Below are positions 1 to 11,402 of a DNA stretch of 62,000 nucleotides, in pieces. The stretch is taken from contig WPIO01000051.1 of the NCBI GenBank assembly GCA_009760855.2, positions 1,477,501-1,539,500 of the forward strand. The letters are read 5' to 3'. The notes below the pieces were generated by a model. It was not told the DNA's origin. It did not search any database and saw only the letters and a program-made list of their open reading frames with translations. This stretch comes from Cristatella mucedo (Eukaryota; Bryozoa; Phylactolaemata; Cristatellidae). Position 1 is the first letter of the stretch. Each line of letters opens with the position of its first letter. The position numbers and the translations under genes are program-made.

Positions 1-1031
1 CGCTCGACCATAAATCGAGTATTGGTATACACCCAAGGGCACCAGTTTACAACTATGCACACCGTGGTTACTAAAGGGCGTATATAATTGCATACAAACA
101 GCTACGCGTGCATGTATGTACATGTTGATACTGATGGCTAGATAACATCAGATAACATTAGTATAAAGCTAAATAAAGTATAAGCGTACGTGTTTTTATT
201 TTGTATATATCAGTCTGTCCGTTGAACTCAAAGGCATAAGTAATTACATTACAATTGTATCAAGAGTTACGTTATAATAAAACAGCTTGGCAGATCTGCG
301 TTATTAACTGCTACGGACTTATAAAATGCTAATTTATTCGGTCGGTGGCTGGTAACGCTGAAGACTTGACTGAGGCAACAGGGAGGGAACTCGCTTATTT
401 GACTGTACAAGTATACAAACGAACAAGAGATTTCAAATGTGTGAGATGGACTACACTTCACTTACAGTTAAAAGACCCAACTAATCGCCAGTGAATCCTG
501 TATTTCTAATCTTCAGGGCGTAAGGTCCCTTGAAAAAACGCCGAGTTAAGTTTTAGGTCAACTTGAGAGGGTTGAACAGATTTCTCTAACCGCAAACGAT
601 GTGGCAACGAATTATAGAGAATACAAGTTCACCCTACGTGTCGCAAAGAATTAAAATGGCATTTTAGCAACGAGAAGGTAGAATAATAATAAAAACAATA
701 CGACGCCAGGCTAAGACTGATATTCCGCAAGGACATACCATCTCCGGAAGCAGACAAAACATTGGCAACCAAAAGGACGTACTAATATCAGATCAAACAA
801 TCCCTGAAAAATATTTTCACACACAAGCTATTCTCAACATCGGAGAAGCTCGAAATCGTGGCTATTGAAAAATTCAATCTGCTGACGCGTTGGCGTTTCT
901 CTATAAACAACAGCACGGCTTAGCGGCACTGCCACTTTCGCACTGAGCGATAACTACCTCTCGTACTGAGAAAGATATACCGCTCATAATGAGAAATAGA
1001 TAGATCGCTCGCAGACTGGGCAACGACATAC
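1..1031. other. DPP3 intron sequence at the left edge
   Basis: This is presumably the intron after the last visible DPP3 exon. It is AT-rich with only short open frames, none resembling the next expected DPP3 segment. No repeat family was recognised here. Confidence 0.4.
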
Positions 1032-1162
1032 CTCTCCACAGACGGTCCCATGTCTTGTATCCAAGCACGCGAGCCCTCCACGTGAGCCGAAACTGAACCG
1101 CTGAGAAATGACTCGACGAAGAAGTCGAGCATTTTCGCCTGTGTCTCGTTTAAAGCACAGTC
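1032..1162 (-). CDS. DPP3: DPP3 exon with GSRAWIQDMGP motif (last one inside the window)
   Basis: Forty-three codons plus two bases run from acceptor gttcag to donor gtatgt at 1031. MLDFFVESFLSGSVSAH and GSRAWIQDMGPSVE match MLAQYIESFTQGSIEAH and GSRFWIQDKGPIVE of human DPP3. The split codon (AG plus next base) leads into the region of human Tyr318, which would be in the next exon. No convincing continuation was found between 1031 and 1, so the rest of the gene is off the window. Confidence 0.88.
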
Positions 1163-4100
1163 CTGAACGCAAATGAATTTGAAAGAAAAAGCCTCAACAT
1201 TTTCAGAAAAAACCGAATCCCTGAGGCGGAAAAATTGCGACTGTTTGCGGCTGATATCGATCTGCTCATCCTTCGGTGGCTCAAAGAGACTGAGCGACCC
1301 AAAAGCAACCAAACGTAGTAGGGCCGACTTTCGAAAGGCCAAAGGCTAGCGGAGTCGCCGCCTTATGCTTAAAAATAAAGCACATATTCCCCCCCAAATA
1401 AAACATGACTTTGAAATAAAGAGCTTATCAGTTGACTGCGGCTATAGCGAGAATAACTAAATCGAGCCCGGCATACCTTTGCCAGACGGAGATTCTCCAC
1501 CACTTTGGTCATCAAGTAAGCGTGGTCTCCTCGCGTAATGCTAACAGATACATTTTTACCTCGATAAGTGAAAGTGTGTTGACCTATAAATGGCAGCTGC
1601 AATCTGGCTAAAAAAATAGAAAAAACATCGAGTTTTCACTCGTTCATGCTCAGTGTGAACAGTCGAACATGCAAACGGTTGCATGTGGCCGGTCGATAAT
1701 CGAAGCTATCTCTCGGAGGTCACAGTAGGGAGATAGCGTGAGAAAACGGGTGTAAGAGGTGAGTACGTACACCAGTTAGTCTACTTAATTGAAATTTGAC
1801 GCATGGATAATAGCTACATAGTTTACGCAATGTCCTCTGCACTAAACTCAATGGCCGATGAACGAAACGCGGCTTGTATGTGTGTGCGATGTAGCCACAA
1901 CGGGAAGCATACAGCCGGTTAAAGTCTCCCCAGCTAACTGTAATCCTAGAATCCAGCGTGAGAATCTGTGCCCGAGGAGCACACAGCATAGTTGACGTAC
2001 AAAAAAACTAAAGATTGTAGATACAGCCGTTTTGGCTGGCGGATTTAAATTGAACCCTATAGCGCGACGAGGCATTCGTTGGGCACGGTCAGAGGGAGCT
2101 GTGCCATCCTAGGGACTTCTGCTCATCAGTTTCGGGAAGACAATCTTGATGTGTCGGCCATTGTATGCGACGATCGTGCTGCGTCTACTACGATAAACCG
2201 AGATATTCTAAGCCACGAACATGGCTTTCTTGATTATGACAGCCTAGCGAACGGTAAGAACGAAACCAGAATTGGCAGAAAGTTATCTCTTTGTGATTAC
2301 AGTTCTAATTGGCAGTGCCGACTTCTTGGGCAGTTGCTTTTAATTAATGGTCATTTGTCGCATTTGCAAGCATCAAATTCATCGCAATAGATATTGTTTG
2401 GGAGTCGTTACTGCTTCGAAGCTGCAGAAAGTGTAGCGCTCTCTCTTACCAATGAACCACGCACACGAGCTCCAGTTGAGCGTTGTATTCGTATCGCGAT
2501 TCCCCCAGACTTCGCGGCAGATAAATGGGCTAGATTTGACCAGTGTAGCGATAAGCTTGCTAAGTATTGTAATAAATCCCCAATGCGCTGAGAGCTGTAC
2601 AGAGCACAGCACGTTTTGTGCAAGCACAAAACGTGCCGCCACGAAACGACACTACTCTCTTGCTGAGAGTGAATGCGTAAACCGCAATTTTTTTACACAA
2701 CCTGACTAAGCGAGTTCGCAGGAACTAAGGCATTCAGATGATTTATGAAGATCGCGAGATCTCGCGTGACTTACGGTCATAGGAGCCTAGAGCCGAAGCA
2801 ATCCGCACTTCGTAAGTGTCCTCCGCTGTCTTGAACAGTCGCGTATTGTAAGCACTTATGGCCTTAGGAAATACAGAAAGACATAAGTCGCACGAACAGC
2901 ACTGGCACTTTTCTGTGCAACGCCAAGCCATGCTGCACTGTAGACACAGATCACGTGCAGTCATCACGTGGTCAGGCGGGATGGACTGCAACAGAGAACT
3001 TATTCCTCAGCCATCGAGAGTCAAATTGTCAAGACCTACATTTTTTCCGAGAAATTCTTGGATTAGCTCTAGGTCAGCCTTGCTGCAGTTCGCCGAAAAA
3101 TAAGTAGTCACACCGTCTGGAGTGAAACCTAGTTGGAGCTCAGCTGCCGACAGCGAGTACATGGAGGCGGACACCTCTACCCAGAGCTGACTCATCGCTT
3201 CGTGGTCAAGCAGGAAAGCTCTGGTGAGTTGCAGTAGCGCTGCTAATCTGTCCTATTCAAGGGAAAAGACGACTGAACTTCAGAAAGGCAGACCTGTGGC
3301 AGCAACTTCAAACCAAAGCGGTTGAGGCCAGTAGCCACGATTCGAGTGCAACATATACATAGACCTGAGCTCCAGACGTCTGCCAGCTAATTAAACAGTT
3401 TGATGAGCCTCGGAGAGCAAAATTCACGTTCCTTATCAACTAAGACTTAAAGGACTATAAATTAATTTAAATTGAAGCCAGCTGTCATTATCATGCATAT
3501 TGTATTGTAAAACCTAAACTCGGATACGGGCAAGCCCAGGAGTTCAGTATTCCAGTAATACGGGCAGCTTCCTATAAAGGTACTTGGACCTGTGAAGTAG
3601 ATATGTATAATATACTGGGCCGTTATAGCCCCGATGGTAAGGTGTCCGCTCCTCACGACCGAGATCGTGGGTTCGAATCTTAAAGTGGGCGATCCTTTAT
3701 TGCCAATTGCAAGTGGTAGTGATAGCCGTTTAGGCTCTTTTCCTGCTATACAAATGAGGCTGTTAAATCTTATCATAATTAATTTTATCATAAGTTCTTA
3801 TTATAAAAATAATACCAACATATTTGCACCTCGCCCTCAGAGAACTCAATCTCTTTTTAGACACTTTACACATGCTGTACACAACATAATGAGCAGATGC
3901 ATTTACAACAAAATTCCGCATAAGAAACGTAAAATCAGAATTCAAAATCACCGAGCCCGTACCGGTCTAATAAAAAATAATAGCCTTTTCTTACCAAAGT
4001 GACCGATCCATTTCTCTCTAATTAGTCGACATTTAAAAAAAGCTAAAACCTATATGTTCCTCATATCCTATGCTCCGCCCGGGTTAATTTTCTCTTGAAT

Positions 4101-7100
4101 GTCTATGCTTGCTAAAATTGTGCACTGTATCCCTAACCAGTTGACATGCTTCCTCTACAGCATATGTACAGTGCCTAGACAGGGATTATATTCTCTTAGG
4201 GTGCTATATTAATTTATCATTGTTATTAATTTCGGTCGGGTAGTTGGTTCTCCTAGGATGCTATATTAGTTTATGATTGTTATTATTTCCGGTCCGGACA
4301 TGTTGTCTCATCCCTGTGCTTAAGAATTTGACGTTGCTGAGAGTAAACCCAGACCTACCCTTACACACACTATCAAGTCAAAGTATGAGATACGTGCCGT
4401 AGCGATGCTCAAAAGAAAGAATAAAACGCCCCCTTACCGGCTTTAGAAAGTCAGACTACAACCTCTGTTTCAAATGTAAGTTTTTCAGGACTTATGTTGT
4501 GGAAAAACACTGCATATGTGAGAAAGGGGAATTTTAACGACCTAAGCAATCAAATGTATTCTGTTGTCCAGGCTAATAGTGTCAGTCAAGTTGGCCAACT
4601 AGTTTCAAATTATCACAAGTAAATAACAGAAGAGTTTTTGAAGCTTTTGAACGAATTCTCAGGGCTAGAAAAAAATTTGGGCTGCAGCAACCAGGAACCG
4701 CAGTATCCTGCAGGTGTACGTACTTTTGACAGACTGATTCGACAAGTCAATGCTACACTTCGCAGATGACCAAAGCATTTACCCCTTTAAGCGTAAGAAG
4801 CATACGTGGCAGTCAATATCTTTCGTAACTCAAAGTAATGGTCTCGAAGCCTAATTAGTCCAAACTTGATATGTTGAGTACATACCCACGCGTCTACGGA
4901 AAGGCCAGAACTAATACCTTTTTTCAATTTTCTGCAAATATGCAAAGAATGACATCCAAAGAATATTTTCTTTTTATGAACTTATTCTGCCAGTGGATTG
5001 TGGTCATAATATATCTCTAATATCAGATAGTAATACACTTTCTCTCAGACTATATATCGATCGGTAATACACAGAGACAGCTGGTTTAGGAAGCAATAGC
5101 TTGATCATAAGATTTGCAAATGTAGTCGCAGCTCTCGATAAATATAAATCTGACATCACTTACTTTTGGTACTGCTGGTACGATCTTCAAGTTTCCAAAT
5201 GATTTGTAATTGCCAAAGAAGAAAAAGACAGCTGATGTGTACATCATAAATGCCTATAAAATGGTAGCAAAATATCGGCTACTAAAAATGGATGTCGTGT
5301 TCAGTAACATCTAATTGAGTCTGTTCTCGCAGAGCGCCAACATATAACACGAAGCTAGAATGCAGAAGCTGCATCAGCGGGTCATTACTTTGTTTAATGT
5401 AGCTAATTACTTTGCTTAATGTAGCTAAAGCTAATTCAGTGGTTTTACTAAGTTTGAAGAGATTTTTTTTCTTTGCTATAAGCGCACACACGAATTCACA
5501 TGCGTTTGCAGAGCAACAACACAAACACATACCACCACCAATCCACGCACATACCCACACTCACGCACGTACGTTAACACACAAGCACGCAAACACACGC
5601 ACTCACTCGAATTTGATGCCTCTCGAAAGTCGATATATTAAAGTCGTACCGAGCATTCGCTTGCGGGCCGAATAGTTGGCTGAATAATTATTCAGTATCT
5701 AGCCGAATAGTAAGCGATCTAGTATCGAATAGTAGCGGTCGGACCGAATGCGATTTGAGGTCATGTGACCTCTATTTCCGCATATGCTGCTGCTGCAGCG
5801 AGTAGACTGACGGAACTCTTTCGAAGGCGAAGGATGCAGAAATTACATGCAGTTAACTATTTACCATTATCTTATCTATTAAAGTTACTGAAAAACAACT
5901 TTTTCTTAAATTTGAAATTTCAAATGTTGTCGATATACCTATTTTGTTCATTATTCGTATTCCGCCGAATAGTAAATTTAAACTATACTGTGCAGACCTA
6001 CTAGACATCGAGTTTCTTAAATAGCTCGGCCAATTTGATGAGTGACTGAAAGACAATAAGTAGTTATAAATTAGCAGGCCGCCTTACGCGAAGCTAGTTA
6101 TCACAGCGAAGCTTTCGCGAATTTCTACGATCTAGCACCGTTCTGGTCACCAGACGGATGGCTAGTCGTAACGGCACCTCAGAGTGAACGCAGTGAGACC
6201 TGTTAACAGTGGCAGCAGCAGATGTCTGCAATTCAAAAACCACTTACCAATTGGCTAATTCAGTCGCCTACGCCTGCTATAAGAAGGCACTTAACTCAAC
6301 TTTTTCTCTGCGGTGCCAGTTTACGGGTCGAATACGCATTCCCTTTTATCATGCATAAATTTTGGTGGCGGTAAAGGTGCCGTCTAGGTCTGCAGCACTC
6401 TCTAGAGTTTGAACTTAAATTTCCGAATACCACGGAGACTTTTTACTGCTACAGTAGCTAGTCTCGGGCTCCCGGTCAGCGGATGTGCACGTATTTTGTC
6501 AACATTTGGGCTCTTGACTTTGACGGAGAAAATCTCGGGCAATAGCTGCAGCCTATTAAATGGGCAGAAGCAAAAAAGTAAGAGCAATTCGTCCTAGTAA
6601 TGCACGAGTCATTGCTGGGAATAATGGTTCAGCGTCATGGTCCGCCGGTAAGGTGCTGGCTGCTGGCACAATCGCGGTCCGGGCCTCTGCCTTAGGTTTG
6701 CTGGAGGCCATTCTTTGTGGTCAGCTAATTGAAAGCCTCCCCGTAGCTTTTCTGCTTGAGACAGACTCTAATGTATGCAGATTGCTGTCTTGACATCCAA
6801 AGATGGCCCGACGAACGCGATTCGACCATGACTTGTATGACATGTAGGACATTGAAACCGTTTAAGGAGACTATTGCTGGCGATTCGATGTCTTGTGAGA
6901 AAATATTTCCAAAGGACGTAGTAATTGATTTAATTGAGCTCTACAGCAGCAGAATCGCTCTGCTAAAGCAACACTAGTGCAACAACTGTTTCTGCACGCA
7001 AATAGCCATCCTTCACTTTCCCCGATGCAACGTGGCGACAGCTTCGTTAGAGAGAGAGAGAGCCACCTCAGCTGTGTTGATGTAATGTATCTCCGTCTGT

Positions 7101-10100
7101 AACTCCACAAAGTCATTAAGACCATGTGGGTGTTACGCAGGAGAGTTTTGTATAGCGCACTCACAGCCTAAGCGGCTTTCGGTACACATTCGGTAGCCAA
7201 CAGACTTTGTCTCACGCAACAAAGAGAAAGTGTGAAGCATAGCAGAGTCAGCAGAGCAGTTGAGGTAGTGAGTGGCATAGAAGTAGCAGCTCAGGACCGC
7301 TGAAAAAGATGTGCCATAGTCGGAAGTTGGAGAGTAGTTGTCGTTGCGTAAGAATTGTGGAAGCGAGTTCCACAGTCTAGGACCTGCAGAGCTAAAGCTT
7401 CTGTCGCCAACTGTCTTTAAGCGGAGGAATGGGACAGCTAAGTTATTGTCCACACAGGACCTCAGGGCACGAACAGGCTGAAACTGATGTAGCAGTTCAG
7501 CTAGGTACGAAGGAGCCAAGCCGTGGCGGGCCTTATGGGTCAGCGTAAGAACCTTGCTCTGTATCCTTTGCTCAACCGGCAACCATCCTAGCTCTTTCAG
7601 CAAAGGTGACACGTGCTCAAACCGCTGGGACTTGAAGACCAGCCTTGCAGCCATATTCATAGTCCGCTGCAGTGGCATAATAGCTTTCTTTGGCAGCCCA
7701 GCCAAAAGGAAATTACAATAATCAAGCCGAGACAGAACTAAAGAGCTAGTTAAATTTTTTGCAAGCCACTGTGGGAGACAGCTCCTAATCTTGGATAGGG
7801 ATAAAATGTGATGGCTAGCTGTAGAGGCAGTCTTCTGAATGAAGCTTTTGAAATTGAGGCAGTTGTCGAACACGACACCTAAATTACGAGCACGCGGTGA
7901 AGGTCGCACAATAGCATCACCTATTAGAACAGCAAAGCCTTTTAATCCAGCCACACGCTTAGGGTGTCCTATGAGCAGCAGTTCAGTTTTATCGTCATTT
8001 AATTTCAGGAAGTTTTCCGACATCCAGGATCGAATATGCTTTGGTGCCTCACTCAATGTGCTGACTAAAGTTTCATAGTCACGTCTGACAATCGTCGTCA
8101 TCAAACAATTGCTTTGCGACCGCTTTGACAATATCGAACTAACGCTGCTTTAAGTCAATTTGAGATTTTTTAATAACAATTTAAATTTAAGCTGAGTACC
8201 ACAAGTTAGACCTTGGCTAATTAAAATGGCCCAAACAACCCATTGTCGAAGAAGGATGATCGCTTGGGTGCAAGATTTCTAGCGAGGCCAACTGCCCAAC
8301 GGTAGTGCTGGCAGTGTCGACCGTCCAACTGGGTAGCCCTGTCAAGCCGGGTAGGGTCAAAGGAGGGAAGCATTGATACAATTAAGCTCCCTCTAAGAGA
8401 CATCTATAATTTCACCATCGAGCCGAAAATAGTGCTGTGTTCGCTATTGGTTCCAGTGCATAGTGCACAGTGCATAGTGCACAGTGCATAGTGCATAGCA
8501 CTCACTCAGCATCGCAGCAAAAGCTTGAGATTCAGAATATACGTCACTAGCCAGTTACCTTGAAGTCATCCGTACTCAAAGAGGCCTCTGCGGACAAGGC
8601 TTCCAGCTCCTGAATTGTATTATGCCTAAAGACCTCACGAAGCAGTAAAAAAATCCCTGGTGATTCTGGTGATGTCTATAAAAAAGAGAGTAGCTCCACG
8701 CACTTTTCAAAGATGCATACTTGTATCAGCGCATTTGATGCAACAGTATGTTCACAGCTGAAGCTCTGCCTTTATGTATTACACGCACTCTTATGTAAGC
8801 AAAATTGCTAACTCTACTCGTGCAAAGACTCTTTTCTATGAGTTGCACATTCGACACTTACAATCTGGCTCTCCGCATTCGTGAAGTTATCATCAATCCT
8901 AAAATATATCTTTGCTCTAAATCTCTCCGATGATAATCCAGAACTTCGGCATAATTTCTTGATGAGCTTCAACACCTTTTAGATTATCCACTCGATTTTG
9001 AGCCAGACCAATAGTCTGAGAATCCAAGCGAGAAATATGCATATATTTTTTCAGAAGGAGCCGGGGTCTCGCTACTTTAGATGAGTTAAGCAGAATTTAG
9101 AGATAAAAGTAGCTCCAAATCAAGCATCGAATCGACTTCAGGAATCTCACTCTGGCTGTAGGTCACACCCCTTGCACCAGCCTATTGGGGAGAGGGTAGA
9201 GAAACCAGGGCGGCACGAGGCAATTCTAACTTACTGCGCGAACTTTCGTAAGCGTTCTCATCCGATCGTTACTTGACAATTTAAATAAACGACGCCGACA
9301 TCAATGAAAGGTCATGAGCGTACAACAGTGGCAGGTATACAGAGTCAAATATACGCTCGAAAAGAGCACTCAATTGAGTTAATAAATACCTAGGGGTTCT
9401 CTGGACCTCGCTTGTGCAGCTCAATAAATGAGTTGCACGAAGAGTAAAGGTCAACGAATCGCATAGCGATACTGACCAACACTAAAATGATTGAACAGCA
9501 GCCGCGCGGCGGTTCGGACTAGTGAGAGGAGCCACTAGTTACGGAGCACCAAGCGATAGCAGCGATCGAAGTGGTCAAACTAAAGGCGCGGTCTCCAAAT
9601 GATTTGAGCTTTCGTCATTGGACAGCTAAACGATTTGAGTCAGAGGAGCGGGAGGTACGATGCCTAGGCCTGGTTCGAAAGTGGCTCTGATAGGTAGGCT
9701 GGAGCCAGAGAATGAAGGGAACTAAATTCAAATGGCAAAACCTCTAAGTCAAGACGCTGCTTGATTGGGGCCAGTGTAGGTCGCCGAGAAGTGGTGTGAC
9801 GTGGCAACTGCGACACTCGCGACAGACAAGCCTAGCTGCAGAGTTTTACACCAAGTGTAGGTCTGATTGCATTGGCCGGTAGACCTGCATGCTGTGACAG
9901 ACGTTGATACAAGATGTCATAAATGCATGACCAACTTGGATGTAGTATCCCTGTCTAAGCAGGTCCGAATTTGGCAATTTTACGTAGCTGGAAGTAGGCA
10001 GGCTTAACTGTGGACCTAATGTGGTCTAGTGAAATTCACTTTGGAACAGTACTCTTAGATTTCTTTCAGATGCTACTGGGGTGATATTCTAGCAAAGCCG

Positions 10101-11244
10101 ACTTTGAGAGTTAACATTTTTAATTTCCATGTCACGCTAGTTTTGCCAAAAGCTAATGAATTGGTTTTTATTGTCATTCAATTTGAGAAAGTTTGCTATC
10201 ATTCAAGTGTGTATATCAGAACTACATGCAACAAGGGGGTTAAGAGAGCTTGGCGTGCTTGAAGGCTGGGAGGAATCAAAGTATCGGCACAGATGTTTGG
10301 TATCAGCATAGAAGTGAAAGCCTAGTCTGTGCTTGGAGATTATTCTAGCTAGAAGGAGAGTATACATTTTGAAATGAAGTGGGCCACGCACATGCTATAA
10401 ATAGGGAAAAGAAGTGGACCACTCACAGAGACTTGTGTTACTCCATTTTAGTGGTTCCTCTGATTGCAGTTCGCTTACATCAAATCTCGGGAATCTCCCA
10501 CTGCGATAAGGCCTAAACATTGCAGTGCAGTGCCATTGATGCCCAAGTGAGATGAGAGGCGCTAGTATGGACTCAGTGATAATTAATATCAAACGTTACC
10601 AAAAGATCAAGAAAAACGATCAGAGAGACTTAATCTAAATTTGAATTCCTGAGCAGGTTGTATAAAACCCGAATCAATGCTGACTCAGTCAAGCGAGTAG
10701 CTGTAAAACCAGACTGGAACTTACTTGCTAGGTTTGCAGTTTCAGTGCATAAAAGTTAAAGTGTTCTGTCATTACTCGTTCCAGAGTCTTTAAAAGTAGC
10801 GGCAGTAGGGAGACTAGCCGGAAGTGAAAAGAGGTGGATTTGGAAAATATCCGTGGAGTTAGCCCATACTCACAGAGTTAACCGGATTACTGTTGTCCGT
10901 TGACATCCACACTCTCTGAAATTGCTGACAATCGGTATCGAATAAAGTTTAGCGTACAGCCGCAGCAGTCTGACTAGGTATAAATTAAGCGTTTAGCTGA
11001 GGTTTATCGTTGTATCAAAATTCAGAAAATATAGTTTTATAAACATAAGAGTCCCCATATTGATGAGGCATGTGGGTAGCACTCTCACCTGGTAGAGGAT
11101 AATGAGGCCGCCGTACCAGCTGGCCCGGGAGAGATGGTGACAGAACAGCTTCTCTCCGTCGCTCAGGCTCTCGAATGCTTTCTTACAGTCAAGCAAACAG
11201 ATCGCGACATCCGGTGATACGGAGTGTATCGCTGAGGCAGCCAT
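1032..11244 (-). CDS. DPP3: Dipeptidyl peptidase III (DPP3), N-terminal half, multi-exon, continues off the left edge
   Basis: DPP3 is a cytosolic zinc aminopeptidase of family M49 that removes dipeptides from the N-termini of short peptides. Seven exons on the minus strand follow the order of vertebrate DPP3: 11244-11089, 8675-8559, 5253-5164, 3220-3040, 2862-2775, 1607-1477 and 1162-1032. Each junction has AG/GT borders, and phases agree except between 5164 and 3220, where about 11 codons are missing. Diagnostic stretches are LDCKKAFESLS, HLSRASWYGG, GNYKSFG, GVTTYFSANC, SAYNTRLFK, ITRGDHAYL and GSRAWIQDMGP. Introns are full of LINE and SINE debris. The HExxGH zinc site and the C-terminal lobe would lie left of position 1. 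Family assignment is firm. Whether this copy is functional is less sure, because exon 3 is divergent and one exon is unfound. Confidence 0.88.
1477..1607 (-). CDS. DPP3: DPP3 exon with ITRGDHAYL motif
   Basis: Two bases plus 43 codons lie between a strong polypyrimidine acceptor (ttttttag at 1610-1608) and a gtatgc donor at 1476. YRGKNVSVSITRGDHA and KVVENLRLAK match YEFRGSPFQVTRGDYA and KVVEQLEKAK of vertebrate DPP3. It ends in phase 0. Confidence 0.87.
2775..2862 (-). CDS. DPP3: DPP3 exon with SAYNTRLFK motif
   Basis: Twenty-nine codons plus one base lie between a pyrimidine-rich cctaag acceptor and a perfect gtaagt donor at 2774. AISAYNTRLFK and YEVRIASALGS match LSAYNTRLFK and YEVRLASVLGS of vertebrate DPP3 closely. 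It ends in phase 1, which the next exon (starting with two bases) completes as Pro. Confidence 0.9.
3040..3220 (-). CDS. DPP3: DPP3 exon with GVTTYFSANC motif
   Basis: The exon begins with one base completing a split codon (acceptor caccag at 3223-3221), then has 60 codons, and ends GGAAAAAAT before a gtaggt donor. SQLW, MYSL, LGFTPDGVTTYFSANCSKAD and LIQEFLGKN align with GLW, MFSL, LGLGKEGITTYFSGNC and LAQDFLDSQN of vertebrate DPP3. The phase-2 start shows that a short exon is still missing between this one and 5164. Confidence 0.88.
3617..3800 (+). repeat. tRNA-derived SINE, copy 1
   Basis: The element has a tRNA-like head with an A-box-like GATGGTAAGGTG and a B-box GGGTTCGAATC. It is followed by the family body (gccaattgcaagtggtagtg), then gctatacaaatgaggctgtt. 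The same order recurs at 17.1, 31.1 and 56.5 kb. It lies in the DPP3 intron, on the strand opposite to the gene. Confidence 0.75.
3800..3905 (-). repeat. L2-type LINE 3' tail fragment
   Basis: The reverse complement shows the LINE tail signature: a GTAAAGTG start, an AAAGAGATTGAG core, then GAGGGCG and an AT-rich end. It directly abuts the SINE on its left. Confidence 0.6.
5164..5253 (-). CDS. DPP3: DPP3 exon 3 (residues 92-121), divergent
   Basis: Thirty codons run from a ttatag acceptor to a perfect gtaagt donor at 5163-5158. The exon begins AFMMYTSA and contains GNYKSFG and VPAVPK, collinear with AFLVYAAG, GNYKSFG and VPNLPK of human DPP3. The usual YSNM before GNYKSFG is replaced by a Phe run, and DTKF by NLKI, which is unusual for this conserved stretch. 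It ends in phase 0. Confidence 0.8.
5254..7080. other. DPP3 intron, mostly unassigned
   Basis: Apart from the CA-rich stretch and a cluster of CGAATAGT motifs (5660-5980), nothing was recognised. An open frame at 6560-6793 (+) has no recognisable family and lacks splice or codon evidence for being a gene. Confidence 0.4.
5500..5610. repeat. CA-rich simple sequence in DPP3 intron 2
   Basis: This is an imperfect run of cacacaa/cacgca motifs with no long perfect array. Confidence 0.6.
7081..8150 (-). mobile_element. Non-LTR retrotransposon fragment A (L2/CR1-like RT, ATTAC-type tail)
   Basis: A 332-codon open frame at 8131-7133 is the C-terminal half of a LINE ORF2. It contains SENFLKLNDDKTELLLIG (RT palm/thumb after the catalytic motif), RNLGV, LDYCN, LPKKAIMPLQ, LGWLPVEQRI, GDRSFSSAGPRLWNSLP and a C-terminal extension ending AIQNSPA. 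The catalytic FxDD region and everything 5' are missing (5' truncation). The 3' end is near tgtaatgtatctccgtctg, and sister copies carry a short (TAATG)n tail. It sits in DPP3 intron 2 in the same orientation as the gene. The near-intact frame and close similarity to the 25.7 kb copy suggest recent insertion. Confidence 0.85.
8455..8498. repeat. 14-bp tandem repeat (agtgcatagtgcac), about 3 copies
   Basis: The units agtgcatagtgcac repeat in tandem with little variation inside the DPP3 intron. Confidence 0.75.
8559..8675 (-). CDS. DPP3: DPP3 exon 2 (residues 53-91)
   Basis: Thirty-nine codons lie between a tatag acceptor at 8678-8676 and a gtaact donor at 8558. The exon starts TSPESP, matching the TSPEAP that directly follows WYGGLAVLLQ in human DPP3, and ends in STDDFK where human has TEEEYQ. 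It is phase 0 at both ends. The middle (helix around REVFRHN) is only loosely conserved. Confidence 0.85.
9550..10870 (-). mobile_element. Degraded L2-like LINE fragment in DPP3 intron 1
   Basis: The sequence aligns by eye, in the same orientation, with the longer LINE at 14838-16680. Shared blocks are ggctggagccagagaatgaa, cgagaagtggtgtgacgtgg, gacagacaagcctagct, gaagtgaaagcctag and gatgagaggcgct. Reading frames are broken by many stops and indels. It lacks the 3' tail and is older than the 14.8 kb copy. Confidence 0.75.
11089..11244 (-). CDS. DPP3: DPP3 exon 1 (start codon, residues 1-52)
   Basis: The exon has 52 codons from ATG at 11244-11242 to a TACCAG end followed by a gtgaga donor at 11088. 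The distance from Met to the LDC motif (20 residues) matches vertebrate DPP3 almost exactly, which supports this ATG. Conserved stretches are LDCKKAFESLS and HLSRASWYGG, with Trp-Tyr-Gly-Gly at the end of the first helical segment. A tag acceptor lies just upstream at about 11257, so an extra 5' exon cannot be excluded. It ends in phase 0, matching exon 2. Confidence 0.88.
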
Positions 11245-11402
11245 TGATGAGCACTAAAAACCAAGAGACTAGATGATATTTCTTCATCGGAAGTTCGTGC
11301 ATTTTAACTGTAGGCTTACGAGTTCCGAACTTCAATTCGGCTAGTGGCAGCGCTATTATTCGTAATTCACCAATCTTACTTTCATAGCAGCCAACATTGT
11401 GA

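Noticed and set aside
4724-4752. Missing DPP3 microexon candidate
   Set aside because: Good donor and plausible residues, but the acceptor gives a phase that does not fit exon 3, so it was not annotated.
10993-11244. Initially read as a LINE reverse-transcriptase piece (LDCKKAFESL)
   Set aside because: HLSRASWYGG and the following TSPESP exon show that it is DPP3 exon 1.
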